NCBI RefSeq assembly: GCF_004363245.1
Contig: NZ_SNYV01000002.1
Span: forward strand, 58,620 to 122,619
Reading direction: 5' to 3'
Length of the DNA stretch: 64,000 nucleotides
Source of the DNA: Sphingobacterium yanglingense
GTDB lineage: Bacteria > Bacteroidota > Bacteroidia > Sphingobacteriales > Sphingobacteriaceae
The position numbers were made by a program, and so were the translations under genes. Shown here piece by piece: positions 26,537-35,576 of this stretch; within the stretch, counting starts at the first letter, position 1, and each line of letters opens with the position of its first letter. The notes below the pieces were generated by a model. The model saw only the letters and a list, made by a program, of their open reading frames with translations, was not told the DNA's origin and did no database searches.

Positions 26537-26764
26537 CTACTCGCCCCTACTAATCCTATTGGCCTGACGGATAAACTGGTACAATGACGCCAACACACCC
26601 AACATCGTGAATCCTTTTGCCCACCATCCTCCAGCGAAATCAAAACGTACATCGATCCAATCTCCAACCGCATAACACAAATAGATTGTCGCCGCCATTT
26701 GAAAAGGCATCGAAGTGAATACAATCCACTTGTTAATCTTTTTGGGCGTTTTTTCTTCCTTCAA
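26537..26764 (-). CDS. AtpZ/AtpI-like protein, first gene of the atp operon
   Basis: 75 aa with two hydrophobic helices (WIVFTSMPFQMAATIYLCYAVG and the GFTMLGVLASLYQFIRQANR region), the size and pattern of AtpZ/AtpI proteins that help ATP synthase assembly or Mg2+ supply. A -7-like box lies 20 bp upstream, marking the operon start. Confidence 0.75.
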   Translation of the reverse strand: MKEEKTPKKINKWIVFTSMPFQMAATIYLCYAVGDWIDVRFDFAGGWWAKGFTMLGVLASLYQFIRQANRISRGE

Positions 26765-26783
26765 ACGAATACAGATTGGGATG

Positions 26784-26791
26784 CAAACTTA
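26784..26791 (-). promoter_or_regulatory. Candidate promoter of the ATP synthase operon
   Basis: The minus strand reads TAAGTTTG (TAnnTTTG), 20 bp before the atpZ start. The leader would be very short. Confidence 0.45.
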
Positions 26792-26839
26792 GATAAAAAG
26801 CTTTGCATTTACGCCATATCTGCCTAAATAATTCATCTA

Positions 26840-29071
26840 TCAGGCTTTAACATCTTGATTCGCGGCTTCCGTTTCCAAAACCTTCTGTCCTATTTTAATT
26901 TCGGGATAACCATAAGCATCTCCAAGAATCATTTTGATCTCGGATGAAGACTTTCCTTCATTTTCCTTCAGTACGGTTAGAATACGATTCAACTTTTCTG
27001 TGGAAATTAAGTCCTCAGCATCAATTTCTACCCCTACATAGTGGATAAGATGCCCATAGATTGTTCCTTCAACCATCCCCCGCTTTTCTGCAATCTGCGC
27101 AATATCAAAACCATCTAGATACATTTCTAGTGTAACCTGTTTGGTATCCAACTCTTTTCCATCCCCATCATCTGCTGTTTTGACAGATTCATCTTTTACC
27201 ACGCTTGCTCCCAATACAAGTCCCTCTAAACCTTCTTCTTTCGTCAGCGCAGTAGCGATCGTAAGACAATGCTTCAGCACCTCATGCTTACGTTTAAAAT
27301 CTAAAAGCAATGCTTTTAACTCCTCGATGTATTTCTTAGTACGCTTCCGCACTTTCCAAGCTTCAATATGCTGGGTTGTAGCCTCCAACAGCTCGGTCTC
27401 CATACGAGGCAGAAACCATTGGACAGCAGACTCCGTACGGTCGCATATCTTTTGATAATCCACATCCTCCGGATTAGCAAGCATACCATAAAGCTGTGTT
27501 ACAAACTTATGAGCGACAGCTTCTTGCTGCTTTACGGCGGTCATTACCCCCAATACAAAAGCATCAACGCCAGGTTTGTTATCAATATTACGGTTCACCA
27601 AAGAGTCTGCTAGTTCTTGAACAGACTCTGTAAGCGTAGTCCACCGAAAACTCTGCAGTAAAATCTGTCCTAAAAACACTCGCTGACACTGCACCAACAC
27701 CTTATCCATCTCTTCATCTGCCAAAAGTTGCTTCATAAAGCCGACCACCTGATAATCCGTACGGATCGAATGCGATGCAATCTTAGAGCGTAAGACCAAG
27801 CCCTCTAGTCCTGTCAAACGGCTGAGCGCAACATAGACCTGTCCAGAAGCGAACGAGGTACCTGCATCAATTATGGCCTTATCAAAAGTCAATCCCTGAC
27901 TCTTGTGTATGGTAATCGCCCAGGCAAGGCGCAAAGGATATTGCGAAAATGTGCCCAGCACTTCTTCCTCAATCTTATCTTCGCCTTTATTGTATTTATA
28001 CTTAATGTTTTCCCAGGTTTCGCGTTTCACGACCACATCTTCACCCCCATCTTTAAAGCTCACAACAATTTGATGCTTATCCAGCAATAGTTCTTTGACG
28101 GTACCGATCTTACCATTAAAATATTTACGGTCTTCCCCTACGTCATTTTTGATAAACATCACTTGTGCCCCTTCTTTGAGCGCTAAGGTTTCTTCTGTTG
28201 GGTAGGCTCCCTGCTGAAAATCATCCTTCACAATAGCTTTGATATTGTGCATACGACCAGAAAGCTTCATTAACTCCTCCTGATTGATCTGCTCGGCAAG
28301 CCGGTTGTGTGAGGTCAATGTAATATATTGATCCTCCCCTTCGGGCACAAATCCCTCCCGATAATGACCATTCAACAGCGCTAAATCTTCGGTGGTACAT
28401 TCATTATTCCGAATGTTATTAAGAACATTGATAAAACCGGTATCCTGCTGCCGGTATATCTGCTGCAGCTCCAGCTTAACCAATGCACTACTACGTAATA
28501 CCTTGGCATCGAAAAAGAACATACTGGAATAATGCTCCCGCAACACCTGCCATTCCGCATCCTTCACCACAGGTGGGAGCTGATAGAGATCCCCTATAAA
28601 AAGCACCTGTACCCCTCCAAAAGGACGCATATCGCGACGTACAGATTTCAAGATAACATCGATTGCATCTAGTGTATCTGCGCGCACCATAGATACCTCA
28701 TCAATAACCAACAGCTCCAATTCCTGCAAAATAGCACGCCGTTGCTTCGTCAATTTTATCGTGCTAAAGAGACGACTCTTATTATAGATATTATGGTCCT
28801 GCTCGTCCCATTTAAGCGCATAATCTTCTATAAAAACACCAAAAGGGAGCCAAAACAAAGCATGTAACGTCGTTCCTCCGGCATTCATCGCTGCTACACC
28901 CGTCGGAGCGGTGATAGCCATCTTTTTATAGCAATTGTCCCGAATATAGCGGAGAAAAGTCGTTTTCCCTGTACCCGCCTTCCCCGTAAGGAATAAGTTT
29001 TGGTTCGTTTGATTAACAAAGGCTACTGCTTTTTTGAAAATTTTGTTTTCGTTGTCGTATTGTTGCGTCAT
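26840..29071 (-). CDS. Pif1-like/RecD2-type superfamily 1B helicase
   Basis: 743 aa DNA helicase. Walker A GKAGTGKT (30-37), APTGVAAMNAGGTTLHALF (motif Ia region typical of Pif1), VIDEVSMVRAD (motif II), FIGDLYQLPPV (motif III), and the C-terminal RLAWAITIHKSQGLTFDKAIID and VYVALSRLTGLEGLVL (motifs V/VI). Beyond about residue 440 a long helical region ends in a helix-turn-helix-like segment (MYLDGFDIAQIAEKRGMVEGTIYGHL, about 665-690), as in RQC-like helicase tails. Probably acts on recombination or replication intermediates. A -7-like box lies upstream at 29091-29098. Confidence 0.87.
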   Translation of the reverse strand: MTQQYDNENKIFKKAVAFVNQTNQNLFLTGKAGTGKTTFLRYIRDNCYKKMAITAPTGVAAMNAGGTTLHALFWLPFGVFIEDYALKWDEQDHNIYNKSRLFSTIKLTKQRRAILQELELLVIDEVSMVRADTLDAIDVILKSVRRDMRPFGGVQVLFIGDLYQLPPVVKDAEWQVLREHYSSMFFFDAKVLRSSALVKLELQQIYRQQDTGFINVLNNIRNNECTTEDLALLNGHYREGFVPEGEDQYITLTSHNRLAEQINQEELMKLSGRMHNIKAIVKDDFQQGAYPTEETLALKEGAQVMFIKNDVGEDRKYFNGKIGTVKELLLDKHQIVVSFKDGGEDVVVKRETWENIKYKYNKGEDKIEEEVLGTFSQYPLRLAWAITIHKSQGLTFDKAIIDAGTSFASGQVYVALSRLTGLEGLVLRSKIASHSIRTDYQVVGFMKQLLADEEMDKVLVQCQRVFLGQILLQSFRWTTLTESVQELADSLVNRNIDNKPGVDAFVLGVMTAVKQQEAVAHKFVTQLYGMLANPEDVDYQKICDRTESAVQWFLPRMETELLEATTQHIEAWKVRKRTKKYIEELKALLLDFKRKHEVLKHCLTIATALTKEEGLEGLVLGASVVKDESVKTADDGDGKELDTKQVTLEMYLDGFDIAQIAEKRGMVEGTIYGHLIHYVGVEIDAEDLISTEKLNRILTVLKENEGKSSSEIKMILGDAYGYPEIKIGQKVLETEAANQDVKA

Positions 29072-29090
29072 GATATCTTACAAAAGTAAG

Positions 29091-29098
29091 CGTTTTGT
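29091..29098 (-). promoter_or_regulatory. Candidate -7 box of the helicase gene
   Basis: The minus strand reads TACTTTTG, 20 bp upstream of the ATG. Confidence 0.35.
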
Positions 29099-29275
29099 AA
29101 TGAAGTTAGTCAAGGAAGGATTTTTTTGTCCTTATCAGGACAGGGCTTGAGCAACAAAAAGATCTTAAAGAAACACCTTCCTTTTATAGAACAATGTTAA
29201 AATTTAAAAAAACATTATCTTTATGTAATTTCACGTATAAATATTATCTTAACCCGTAGAAACACATTAACGACT

Positions 29276-29776
29276 ATGACGTATATAGACAAGACTGAAC
29301 TATTCAATCAGATTGAAAAAAAAATTACGGATGCAGGGTTTAAAATCGACAACATCGACGAGAATAGACCCTGGGGAGGCTTCTTTGTTATAGACGAAGC
29401 ACAGGCTCAGCAGTTCGCTAATCAATACTTTGAAGGTCTAGACATCAAAGATTTAAAAATTTCGGGCAAGTTAAGTCCAAAAATACTAATCGTTGCTCCT
29501 TCCAAGCGTCTTTCTTGGCAGTACCATCACCGCCGGGCCGAGATATGGCGAGTTATTCGCGGCGAAGTTGGCGTAGTTACTAGTCTCGACGATAACGAAC
29601 ATGAACTAAAAATTCTTAAAGAGGGGGAATATATCCGTCTAGCACAAGGCGAGCGTCATCGTCTTGTAGGTCTTGGCGAATATGGTGTAATTGCCGAAAT
29701 ATGGCAACATACCGATATCGAAAGCCCTTCTGACGAAGATGATATCGTACGTGTACAGGATGATTTTGGCCGATAA
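29276..29776 (+). CDS. Cupin protein, mannose-6-phosphate isomerase type II-like
   Basis: 166 aa single-domain cupin. ENRPWGGFFVID, the metal-binding cupin motif 1 region SWQYHHRRAEIWRVIRGEVGV and motif 2 region IRLAQGERHRLVGLGEYGVIAEIW resemble the isomerase domain of type II phosphomannose isomerases. The nucleotidyltransferase half of bifunctional ManC-type enzymes is absent. Sugar-phosphate isomerisation is likely but the substrate is not certain. Confidence 0.75.
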   Translation: MTYIDKTELFNQIEKKITDAGFKIDNIDENRPWGGFFVIDEAQAQQFANQYFEGLDIKDLKISGKLSPKILIVAPSKRLSWQYHHRRAEIWRVIRGEVGVVTSLDDNEHELKILKEGEYIRLAQGERHRLVGLGEYGVIAEIWQHTDIESPSDEDDIVRVQDDFGR

Positions 29777-29814
29777 CATTTAATTATGTATTCGTGAATC
29801 CAAAGCATTTTATC

Positions 29815-29822
29815 TAAGTTTG
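29815..29822 (+). promoter_or_regulatory. Candidate -7 box of the topoisomerase gene
   Basis: TAAGTTTG (TAnnTTTG), 25 bp before the ATG at 29847. It overlaps an in-frame TTG at 29820, which therefore is unlikely to be the start. Confidence 0.5.
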
Positions 29823-29846
29823 CACACACTTCATACTTTACGGTAC

Positions 29847-31700
29847 ATGACTACATATAACGAAGATAGCATACGATCCCTCGACTGGAAAGAACATATC
29901 AGACTACGTCCTGGTATGTATATTGGTAAGCTCGGGGACGGTTCTGCCTATGACGATGGCATTTATGTTTTATTAAAAGAAGTTGTCGACAACTCAATTG
30001 ATGAGTTTGTGATGGGCGCGGGAAAAACGATAGATATAACGGTCAATGAGAACAAAGTGTCTGTACGTGATTACGGTCGCGGAATTCCGATCGGTTCGGT
30101 CGTGGATGTCGTTTCCAAGATCAATACAGGGGGTAAATACGACAGTAAAGCCTTTCAGAAATCAGTTGGTCTAAATGGTGTAGGTACCAAGGCTGTCAAC
30201 GCACTTTCCACAAGTTTCACCGTTCAATCCTATCGCCAAGGCGCAACACGGATTGCACAGTTCAGCAAAGGAGAACTTGTAGACGACGAACAAAAAGAAA
30301 CTACACAACGGAATGGAACGGCTGTTACGTTCTATCCGGACGACAGCATATTCAAACACTATAAATATAGAGTTGAATTCGTTGAGAATATGATCTGGAA
30401 CTATGTGTTCCTAAACTCAGGACTTACGATCAACTTTAACGGTCAGAAATTCCTTTCCGAAAATGGGTTAAAGGACCTGTTGGAGCGTAATGTTGATATG
30501 GAGAGTATGCGCTATCCTATCATTCATCTAAAAGGTGAAGATATAGAAATAGCCATGACACATGGACAACAGTACGGTGAGGAATACTACTCTTTCGTCA
30601 ATGGGCAACATACTACCCAAGGGGGAACACACCAGGCGGCATTCCGCGAAGCTTTGGTGAAAACCATTCGGGAGTTTTACAAAAAAGAATTTGATGCTTC
30701 AGATATCCGAGCTTCTATAATCGGAGCGATTGCGATAAAAGTACAAGAACCGGTCTTCGAGTCTCAGACCAAGACTAAATTAGGTTCACAAAGTGTAGGG
30801 CCCGAAGGACCGACCGTACGTACATTCATCAATGATTTCGTGAAGAAAGCTTTGGATGATTACCTCCATAAAGATTCTGCTACTGCAGATGCCCTGTTAA
30901 AGCGTATCATGCAATCGGAACGGGAGCGTAAAGATATTGCAGGAATCAAGAAACTTGCCAACGAACGGGCAAAAAAGGCATCCGTACACAACCGGAAGCT
31001 GCGAGACTGCAAATTACACTTCGGCGACAAAAGTGAAAGAAACCTAGAAACGACCCTTTTCATCACAGAGGGGGACTCCGCTTCTGGATCGATCACCAAA
31101 TCAAGAGATGTACAGACCCAAGCGGTATTCAGTCTCAAGGGAAAACCATTGAACAGCTATGGTCTGACCAAGAAAATCGTGTATGAGAATGAAGAATTCA
31201 ACCTTCTGCAGCACGCCTTGAATATTGAAGATGGCATAGAAGGTCTTCGTTATAACAACATTGTCATCGCAACCGATGCCGATGTCGACGGTATGCACAT
31301 TCGCCTATTGTTAATGACGTTTTTCCTACAGTTTTTTCCAGATTTGGTAAAAGCTGGGCATGTTTCTATTTTACAGACACCATTATTCCGTGTCCGCAAT
31401 AAAAAAGAAACCATCTATTGTTACTCGGACGAGGAGCGTCAACGTGCTATTTCTAAATTAGGAAACAAGCCAGAAATCACACGATTTAAGGGACTTGGTG
31501 AGATTTCTCCTTCCGAATTTGGATTGTTTATCGGCGAAGACATGCGCCTAGAGCCTGTAATATTATCTAAAGACAATAGACTACAGCAATTGCTCGAGTA
31601 CTATATGGGTAAAAACACACCAGACAGACAACGACATATTGTGGACAACCTCCGTATAGAGGTCGACCTTGAAGCGGAGCTTGCCCAAAAAGCAGGCTAA
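29847..31700 (+). CDS. parE: Type IIA DNA topoisomerase subunit B (topoisomerase IV ParE-like)
   Basis: 617 aa ATPase subunit. GHKL ATPase motifs: [10 protein letters not shown] (44-53), DYGRGIP (75-81) and [15 protein letters not shown] (107-121). Toprim motifs: [13 protein letters not shown] and [34 protein letters not shown] and [11 protein letters not shown] follow. The length and lack of the long GyrB insert favour ParE over GyrB. Partner ParC is not adjacent; purU is next. The chosen start avoids an upstream TTG that lies in the promoter-like box. Confidence 0.87.
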   Translation: MTTYNEDSIRSLDWKEHIRLRPGMYIGKLGDGSAYDDGIYVLLKEVVDNSIDEFVMGAGKTIDITVNENKVSVRDYGRGIPIGSVVDVVSKINTGGKYDSKAFQKSVGLNGVGTKAVNALSTSFTVQSYRQGATRIAQFSKGELVDDEQKETTQRNGTAVTFYPDDSIFKHYKYRVEFVENMIWNYVFLNSGLTINFNGQKFLSENGLKDLLERNVDMESMRYPIIHLKGEDIEIAMTHGQQYGEEYYSFVNGQHTTQGGTHQAAFREALVKTIREFYKKEFDASDIRASIIGAIAIKVQEPVFESQTKTKLGSQSVGPEGPTVRTFINDFVKKALDDYLHKDSATADALLKRIMQSERERKDIAGIKKLANERAKKASVHNRKLRDCKLHFGDKSERNLETTLFITEGDSASGSITKSRDVQTQAVFSLKGKPLNSYGLTKKIVYENEEFNLLQHALNIEDGIEGLRYNNIVIATDADVDGMHIRLLLMTFFLQFFPDLVKAGHVSILQTPLFRVRNKKETIYCYSDEERQRAISKLGNKPEITRFKGLGEISPSEFGLFIGEDMRLEPVILSKDNRLQQLLEYYMGKNTPDRQRHIVDNLRIEVDLEAELAQKAG

Positions 31701-31707
31701 GCAAAAT

Positions 31708-31789
31708 GGGGCTCTCTAAAACGTAATATTTTCCGTCTTTCGTTCCTCAGGTTCGCAATGACGTGACAATTTAAATTTTAGACAGCCCC
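31708..31789. mobile_element. 82-bp MITE-like element with 14-bp terminal inverted repeats
   Basis: ggggctctctaaaa (31708-31721) and ttttagacagcccc (31776-31789) are inverted repeats with one mismatch. The interior contains cgttcctcaggttcgcaatgacgtga, resembling the complement of the dispersed 'tgacgtcattgcgaacctgaggaacg' type repeat found in many bacterial genomes. It lies between parE and purU. No transposase inside. Confidence 0.55.
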
Positions 31790-31812
31790 TTACAACCTAA
31801 ACCTAACCTATC

Positions 31813-32658
31813 ATGCACAATCAAACGCTTATACTCATACAGTGTAAAGACGCTGTTGGTCTCGTATCGGGCATTTCAAATAGTATCACTAGGCATCAGC
31901 TGAATATCATCACTATGCGGGAGTATGTGGACGAAGAAAACAATAAGTTTTTCGTTCGTGTCGTCTGTTCAGGTCAACTTCCATCTACAGCGCCACTCCT
32001 GAATGACTTACGACAAGCTCTACCAGAGCATGCGGATATACAGATCAATCCAACGAACAGAAAAAAATTGGTGATCCTGGTAACCAAAGAGCACCATTGT
32101 TTGGCCGATATCCTGACACGTCATTACTTTGATACCCTACAGGGTGAAGTGCAAGCAGTGATAGGGAATTACGATATACTCAAAGAATTTACAGAGAAAT
32201 TTGATATACCTTTTCACTTTATATCACACGAAAACAAGGACAAAAAAGACTTTGAGCAAGAAATCATAGACAGTATAAACCATTATACTCCTGACTATAT
32301 CATACTCGCAAAATTCATGCGCATCCTTTCGCCCAATTTTGTGCAGCATTTTGAACATAAACTCATCAATATACACCATTCCTTTCTTCCTGCATTCATC
32401 GGAGCGAATCCTTACAAGCAGGCGCACGACCGTGGCGTAAAAATTATAGGAGCAACCGCACACTTTGTAACAGATGACTTGGATGAGGGGCCCATTATCG
32501 TACAGAACACCAAATCTGTCGACCACAGCTATGACCTAAACCGGATGAAAACTGCTGGAAAAGAGATTGAAAAAGCCGTATTGACAAGAGCTATTCAACT
32601 CGTTATGGAGGACCGGGTAATCTTAAATGGCAACAAAACTATAGTTTTTAAATCCTAG
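31813..32658 (+). CDS. purU: Formyltetrahydrofolate deformylase
   Basis: Hydrolyses 10-formyl-THF to formate and THF, supplying formate for purine synthesis and balancing one-carbon pools. 281 aa: N-terminal ACT domain (about 1-80), then a formyltransferase fold with INIHHSFLPAFIGANPY (185-201) and the catalytic Asp region TAHFVTDDLDEGPII. Followed by a hairpin terminator. It belongs with thyA/folA functionally but is not linked to them. Confidence 0.94.
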   Translation: MHNQTLILIQCKDAVGLVSGISNSITRHQLNIITMREYVDEENNKFFVRVVCSGQLPSTAPLLNDLRQALPEHADIQINPTNRKKLVILVTKEHHCLADILTRHYFDTLQGEVQAVIGNYDILKEFTEKFDIPFHFISHENKDKKDFEQEIIDSINHYTPDYIILAKFMRILSPNFVQHFEHKLINIHHSFLPAFIGANPYKQAHDRGVKIIGATAHFVTDDLDEGPIIVQNTKSVDHSYDLNRMKTAGKEIEKAVLTRAIQLVMEDRVILNGNKTIVFKS

Positions 32659-32691
32659 CAAATGAGGCCAAAAAGGGCCAAAAGTGACTAG

Positions 32692-32726
32692 AAACACCTT
32701 TTTTAATGGTGTTTAACATTTTTTAT
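32692..32726 (+). terminator. Terminator of purU
   Basis: Stem aaacacc (32692-32698) with ggtgttt (32708-32714), followed by aacatttttta. Confidence 0.65.
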
Positions 32727-32766
32727 TCCATAAATTTTGTGGCTATTTGCATATCAAAATTTCGCA

Positions 32767-34545
32767 ATGGAACACACTTTTCATCTCCCTGTACTTGGTC
32801 TAGCTTTTTCCATAGATAGCCCGCTCAAAGTCGCTCAGTTTGGTATCGCATCAGTAATGTCTATTGTTGATGACGAACTGGTCGAACGCATGCGGGAATA
32901 CTATTCAAAACAACACAATCTACCCTACATCCCTATAAGCCCGAAAGCGAAAGACAGCCGTTCAAAAAGAATAACGGCCTATCTTGACCTGGTACAGGAC
33001 ATTGTGAAACAACAAGTGAACACATTACGCAATTCGGATCTGGACGATAGCACTGATTTACAAAAGTATTTCCACCTGTTACCGGAATCGGCTAACCTCA
33101 AAAAAACGTATAACGCTTATCGATCGGAAACAGACGCTGATAAAAAAGCAAACCTCAAGGCAACGTTGATGATGGGGATAAAGCAAGGCGAAATCAATGT
33201 CAATATCATGTCCAAAGTCGATAAAATCAATACGGATGCCTCAGGTAACAGACTAGATCATATGTATTCGGATGCGAATGCTGCTTTACGTGGCTTTGCA
33301 CAGAGCAATCTTCAGGGCGGCCTGGTACTATCTGCCGGCATGAATCCCCGATTATACAGCTATCTTGGAGAGCTACCCCAATTCATGCCTAATAAGTATG
33401 GGCAGTTCCAAAAACGTGTGATATTAAAAGTCTCTGACTATCGCTCGGCCTTAATACAGGCCAAATTCTTAGCAAAAAAAGGAATATGGGTCTCTGAGTT
33501 CAGGGTAGAGTCTGGTCTCAACTGTGGAGGACATGCATTCGCTACAGACGGCTTTTTATTGGGTCCTATATTAGACGAATTCAAGAAAAATAAAGGCTTC
33601 TTACAGCAAGAACTCTACTCGCTATATACCGATAGCCTTAATGCTAAGGGGTATAGCATAAAAAGCTGTCCTGCCTTGACCATTACAGCTCAAGGTGGAA
33701 TAGGCACCGCAACAGAGCATGATTTTTTACTAAATTACTATGGCTTAAAATCTACGGGCTGGGGTTCTCCTTTTCTATTGGTTCCGGAAGCGACGACGGT
33801 AGACGAACAAACATTAAAAGCACTCGCCTCCGCACAGAAAGAAGACTTTTATGTCAGTGGAGCTTCTCCTTTAGGCGTACCTTTCAATAATTTCAAAAAA
33901 AGCAGTGCCGAACTAAACCGCCTGCACCGCATACACAAAGGGCGCCCAGGTGCTCCCTGCACAAAAAAATATTTAATATCCAATGCCGAGTACTCGGATG
34001 AACCCATCTGTACTGCATCCCGAATCTACCAATATACTAAATTGAAAGAACTGGAACTTTTCGACGCTGACTGTGCCGACTACCAGAAAAAACTAGAAGC
34101 AATTACCGAGAAAACATGCCTTTGTGAAGGGTTAGCCACCTCTGCCTACCTAAAGTATGATATTTTACAAAGCAAGGAAGACGACGCTGTAGCGATTTGT
34201 CCTGGCCCAAATACTGCTTATTTTAATGCTGTATATAGCCTACAGGATATGGTAGACCATATTTACGGACGCAAAGACCTACTAATCCATTCTGATAGAC
34301 CATCCTTGTTCATCAACGAACTGAATCTATATATCGAGCACCTCGAACAATATCTTCAGGACAACCAGCTGCAGATGGATGAGAAGAAAGAAAAATTTGT
34401 CAACAAATTCAAAGATGAATTACTGCGCGGCATCACTTACTATGAAGGTATAGCCCTTCAGCTCTATCCAATAGATAAGGATGCACAACACCAAGAATTC
34501 TTAAACGACCTGAGGGACGGATTGATACGTATTACAGCATTGTAA
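32767..34545 (+). CDS. Large soluble protein of unknown function
   Basis: 592 aa from the ATG at 32767 (the frame is open to 32737). No signal peptide. N-terminus LPVLGLAFSIDSPLKVAQFGIASVMSIVDDELVERMREYY, a central block GGLVLSAGMNPRLYSYLGEL, and VESGLNCGGHAFATDGFLLGPILDEF. The glycine-rich strand-loop pattern and AQGGIGTATEHDFLLNYYG recall TIM-barrel flavin enzymes of the nitronate monooxygenase type, but I cannot confirm it. The C-terminal half has several cysteines (APCTKKYL, EPICTAS, KTCLCEGLA, AICPGP) that could bind metal or an Fe-S cluster. Ends at a perfect terminator. Function not assigned. Confidence 0.8.
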   Translation: MEHTFHLPVLGLAFSIDSPLKVAQFGIASVMSIVDDELVERMREYYSKQHNLPYIPISPKAKDSRSKRITAYLDLVQDIVKQQVNTLRNSDLDDSTDLQKYFHLLPESANLKKTYNAYRSETDADKKANLKATLMMGIKQGEINVNIMSKVDKINTDASGNRLDHMYSDANAALRGFAQSNLQGGLVLSAGMNPRLYSYLGELPQFMPNKYGQFQKRVILKVSDYRSALIQAKFLAKKGIWVSEFRVESGLNCGGHAFATDGFLLGPILDEFKKNKGFLQQELYSLYTDSLNAKGYSIKSCPALTITAQGGIGTATEHDFLLNYYGLKSTGWGSPFLLVPEATTVDEQTLKALASAQKEDFYVSGASPLGVPFNNFKKSSAELNRLHRIHKGRPGAPCTKKYLISNAEYSDEPICTASRIYQYTKLKELELFDADCADYQKKLEAITEKTCLCEGLATSAYLKYDILQSKEDDAVAICPGPNTAYFNAVYSLQDMVDHIYGRKDLLIHSDRPSLFINELNLYIEHLEQYLQDNQLQMDEKKEKFVNKFKDELLRGITYYEGIALQLYPIDKDAQHQEFLNDLRDGLIRITAL

Positions 34546-34586
34546 AAAGAGAAGAGGCCGTTAAAAAAACGGCCTCTTCTCTTTTT
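34544..34586. terminator. Perfect bidirectional terminator
   Basis: A 19-bp stem, aaaaagagaagaggccgtt (34544-34562) with its exact complement at 34568-34586, loop of five A. It lies between convergent genes and overlaps both stop regions. Confidence 0.92.
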
Positions 34587-35484
34587 ATTTTAACTTTCTA
34601 AATTTACCGAATACGCCTAGAGGCAGTTTTGGCCCCGCTGTGGCCTGCAAGTAAAGCTCGCCAATTTCAAGATTCTCAACCTGTGGGAAAGAAGTACGGA
34701 TTAGGTTTTCTACAATTACAGAAGAAAAACCCAATGAGTATGTATTCAAAATCAAGAAGTGCTCCTGTGGATCTAAAAGCTTCACAACATCTTGCATCAT
34801 CTCCATGATATGATCTTCCAGCTTCCACTTTTCACCCTTTGGACCATGTCCGTAAGCTGGTGGATCCAAGATGATACCGTTATAGGTATTGCCTCGTTTC
34901 AATTCGCGTTTTACAAACTTCAAAGCATCCTCTACAACCCAGCGGATATCCGACAGACTAGAAAGCTCTTGATTCTCATTGGCCCAAGTCACGACCTGTT
35001 TGATAGAATCGACATGTGTGGTATCAGCTCCAGCTGCTTTTGCAATCAACGAAGCTCCTCCTGTATAAGCAAAAAGGTTCAACACCTTTGGACTAGTGGT
35101 CTTAAATGACTTTACACTTTCCGAAATATAGTCCCAGTTGACTGCCTGTTCAGGAAATATCCCTACATGCTTAAATGAGGTCAGCCCTAAGCGGAATTTG
35201 ATTGCAACATCCTTATTTTTATAAGAGATATGCCACCTATCTGCTGTTTTAGCACTTTTCTTCATCCATTCACCACTAGTAGCCGAACGCCCCTTAAACT
35301 TGATGTCATATCTTTTCTCCCATTCCGCATCACTTAAAGCCTTCGGCCAGACTGCTTGCGGTTCAGGTCGGATTAAAATCAAATCACCAAAACGCTCTAA
35401 TTTTTCAAAATCACCGCAATCAATCAACTCGTAATCTTTCCAATGCTGTGGTGTTAATAACTGTATGTGTGTAGTTGTAGACAA
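34585..35484 (-). CDS. Class I SAM-dependent methyltransferase (RlmI/RlmK-like)
   Basis: 299 aa. SAM-binding motif I VLNLFAYTGGASLIAKAAGA (134-153), motif II VTHVDSIK, and the NPPY-like catalytic motif ILDPPAYGHG typical of the COG1092 rRNA m5C methyltransferases. The N-terminal PUA domain of RlmI is missing; instead about 100 residues with RPEPQAVWPK precede the catalytic part. Probably an rRNA cytosine or related methyltransferase. A -7-like box (minus-strand TATTTTTG, 35507-35514) lies upstream. Confidence 0.82.
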   Translation of the reverse strand: MSTTTHIQLLTPQHWKDYELIDCGDFEKLERFGDLILIRPEPQAVWPKALSDAEWEKRYDIKFKGRSATSGEWMKKSAKTADRWHISYKNKDVAIKFRLGLTSFKHVGIFPEQAVNWDYISESVKSFKTTSPKVLNLFAYTGGASLIAKAAGADTTHVDSIKQVVTWANENQELSSLSDIRWVVEDALKFVKRELKRGNTYNGIILDPPAYGHGPKGEKWKLEDHIMEMMQDVVKLLDPQEHFLILNTYSLGFSSVIVENLIRTSFPQVENLEIGELYLQATAGPKLPLGVFGKFRKLK

Positions 35485-35506
35485 AATACTAATATTTAAA
35501 TTTCGG

Positions 35507-35514
35507 CAAAAATA
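35507..35514 (-). promoter_or_regulatory. Candidate -7 box of the methyltransferase gene
   Basis: The minus strand reads TATTTTTG, 22 bp upstream of the start codon. Confidence 0.35.
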
Positions 35515-35576
35515 AACAAAACTTTCCTAATCCGCGAGCTGGTAGCTCAACGACAGTTAAGAAACGATAGATTCCC

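Noticed and set aside
26506..26724. 72-codon ORF overlapping the atpZ-like gene
   Set aside because: Arg/Cys-rich out-of-frame shadow; the 75-aa frame at 26537-26764 has helices and a promoter.
29820..29846. Upstream TTG start for the topoisomerase gene
   Set aside because: The TTG lies inside a TAnnTTTG promoter-like box, and [12 protein letters not shown] at 29847 is the natural N-terminus.
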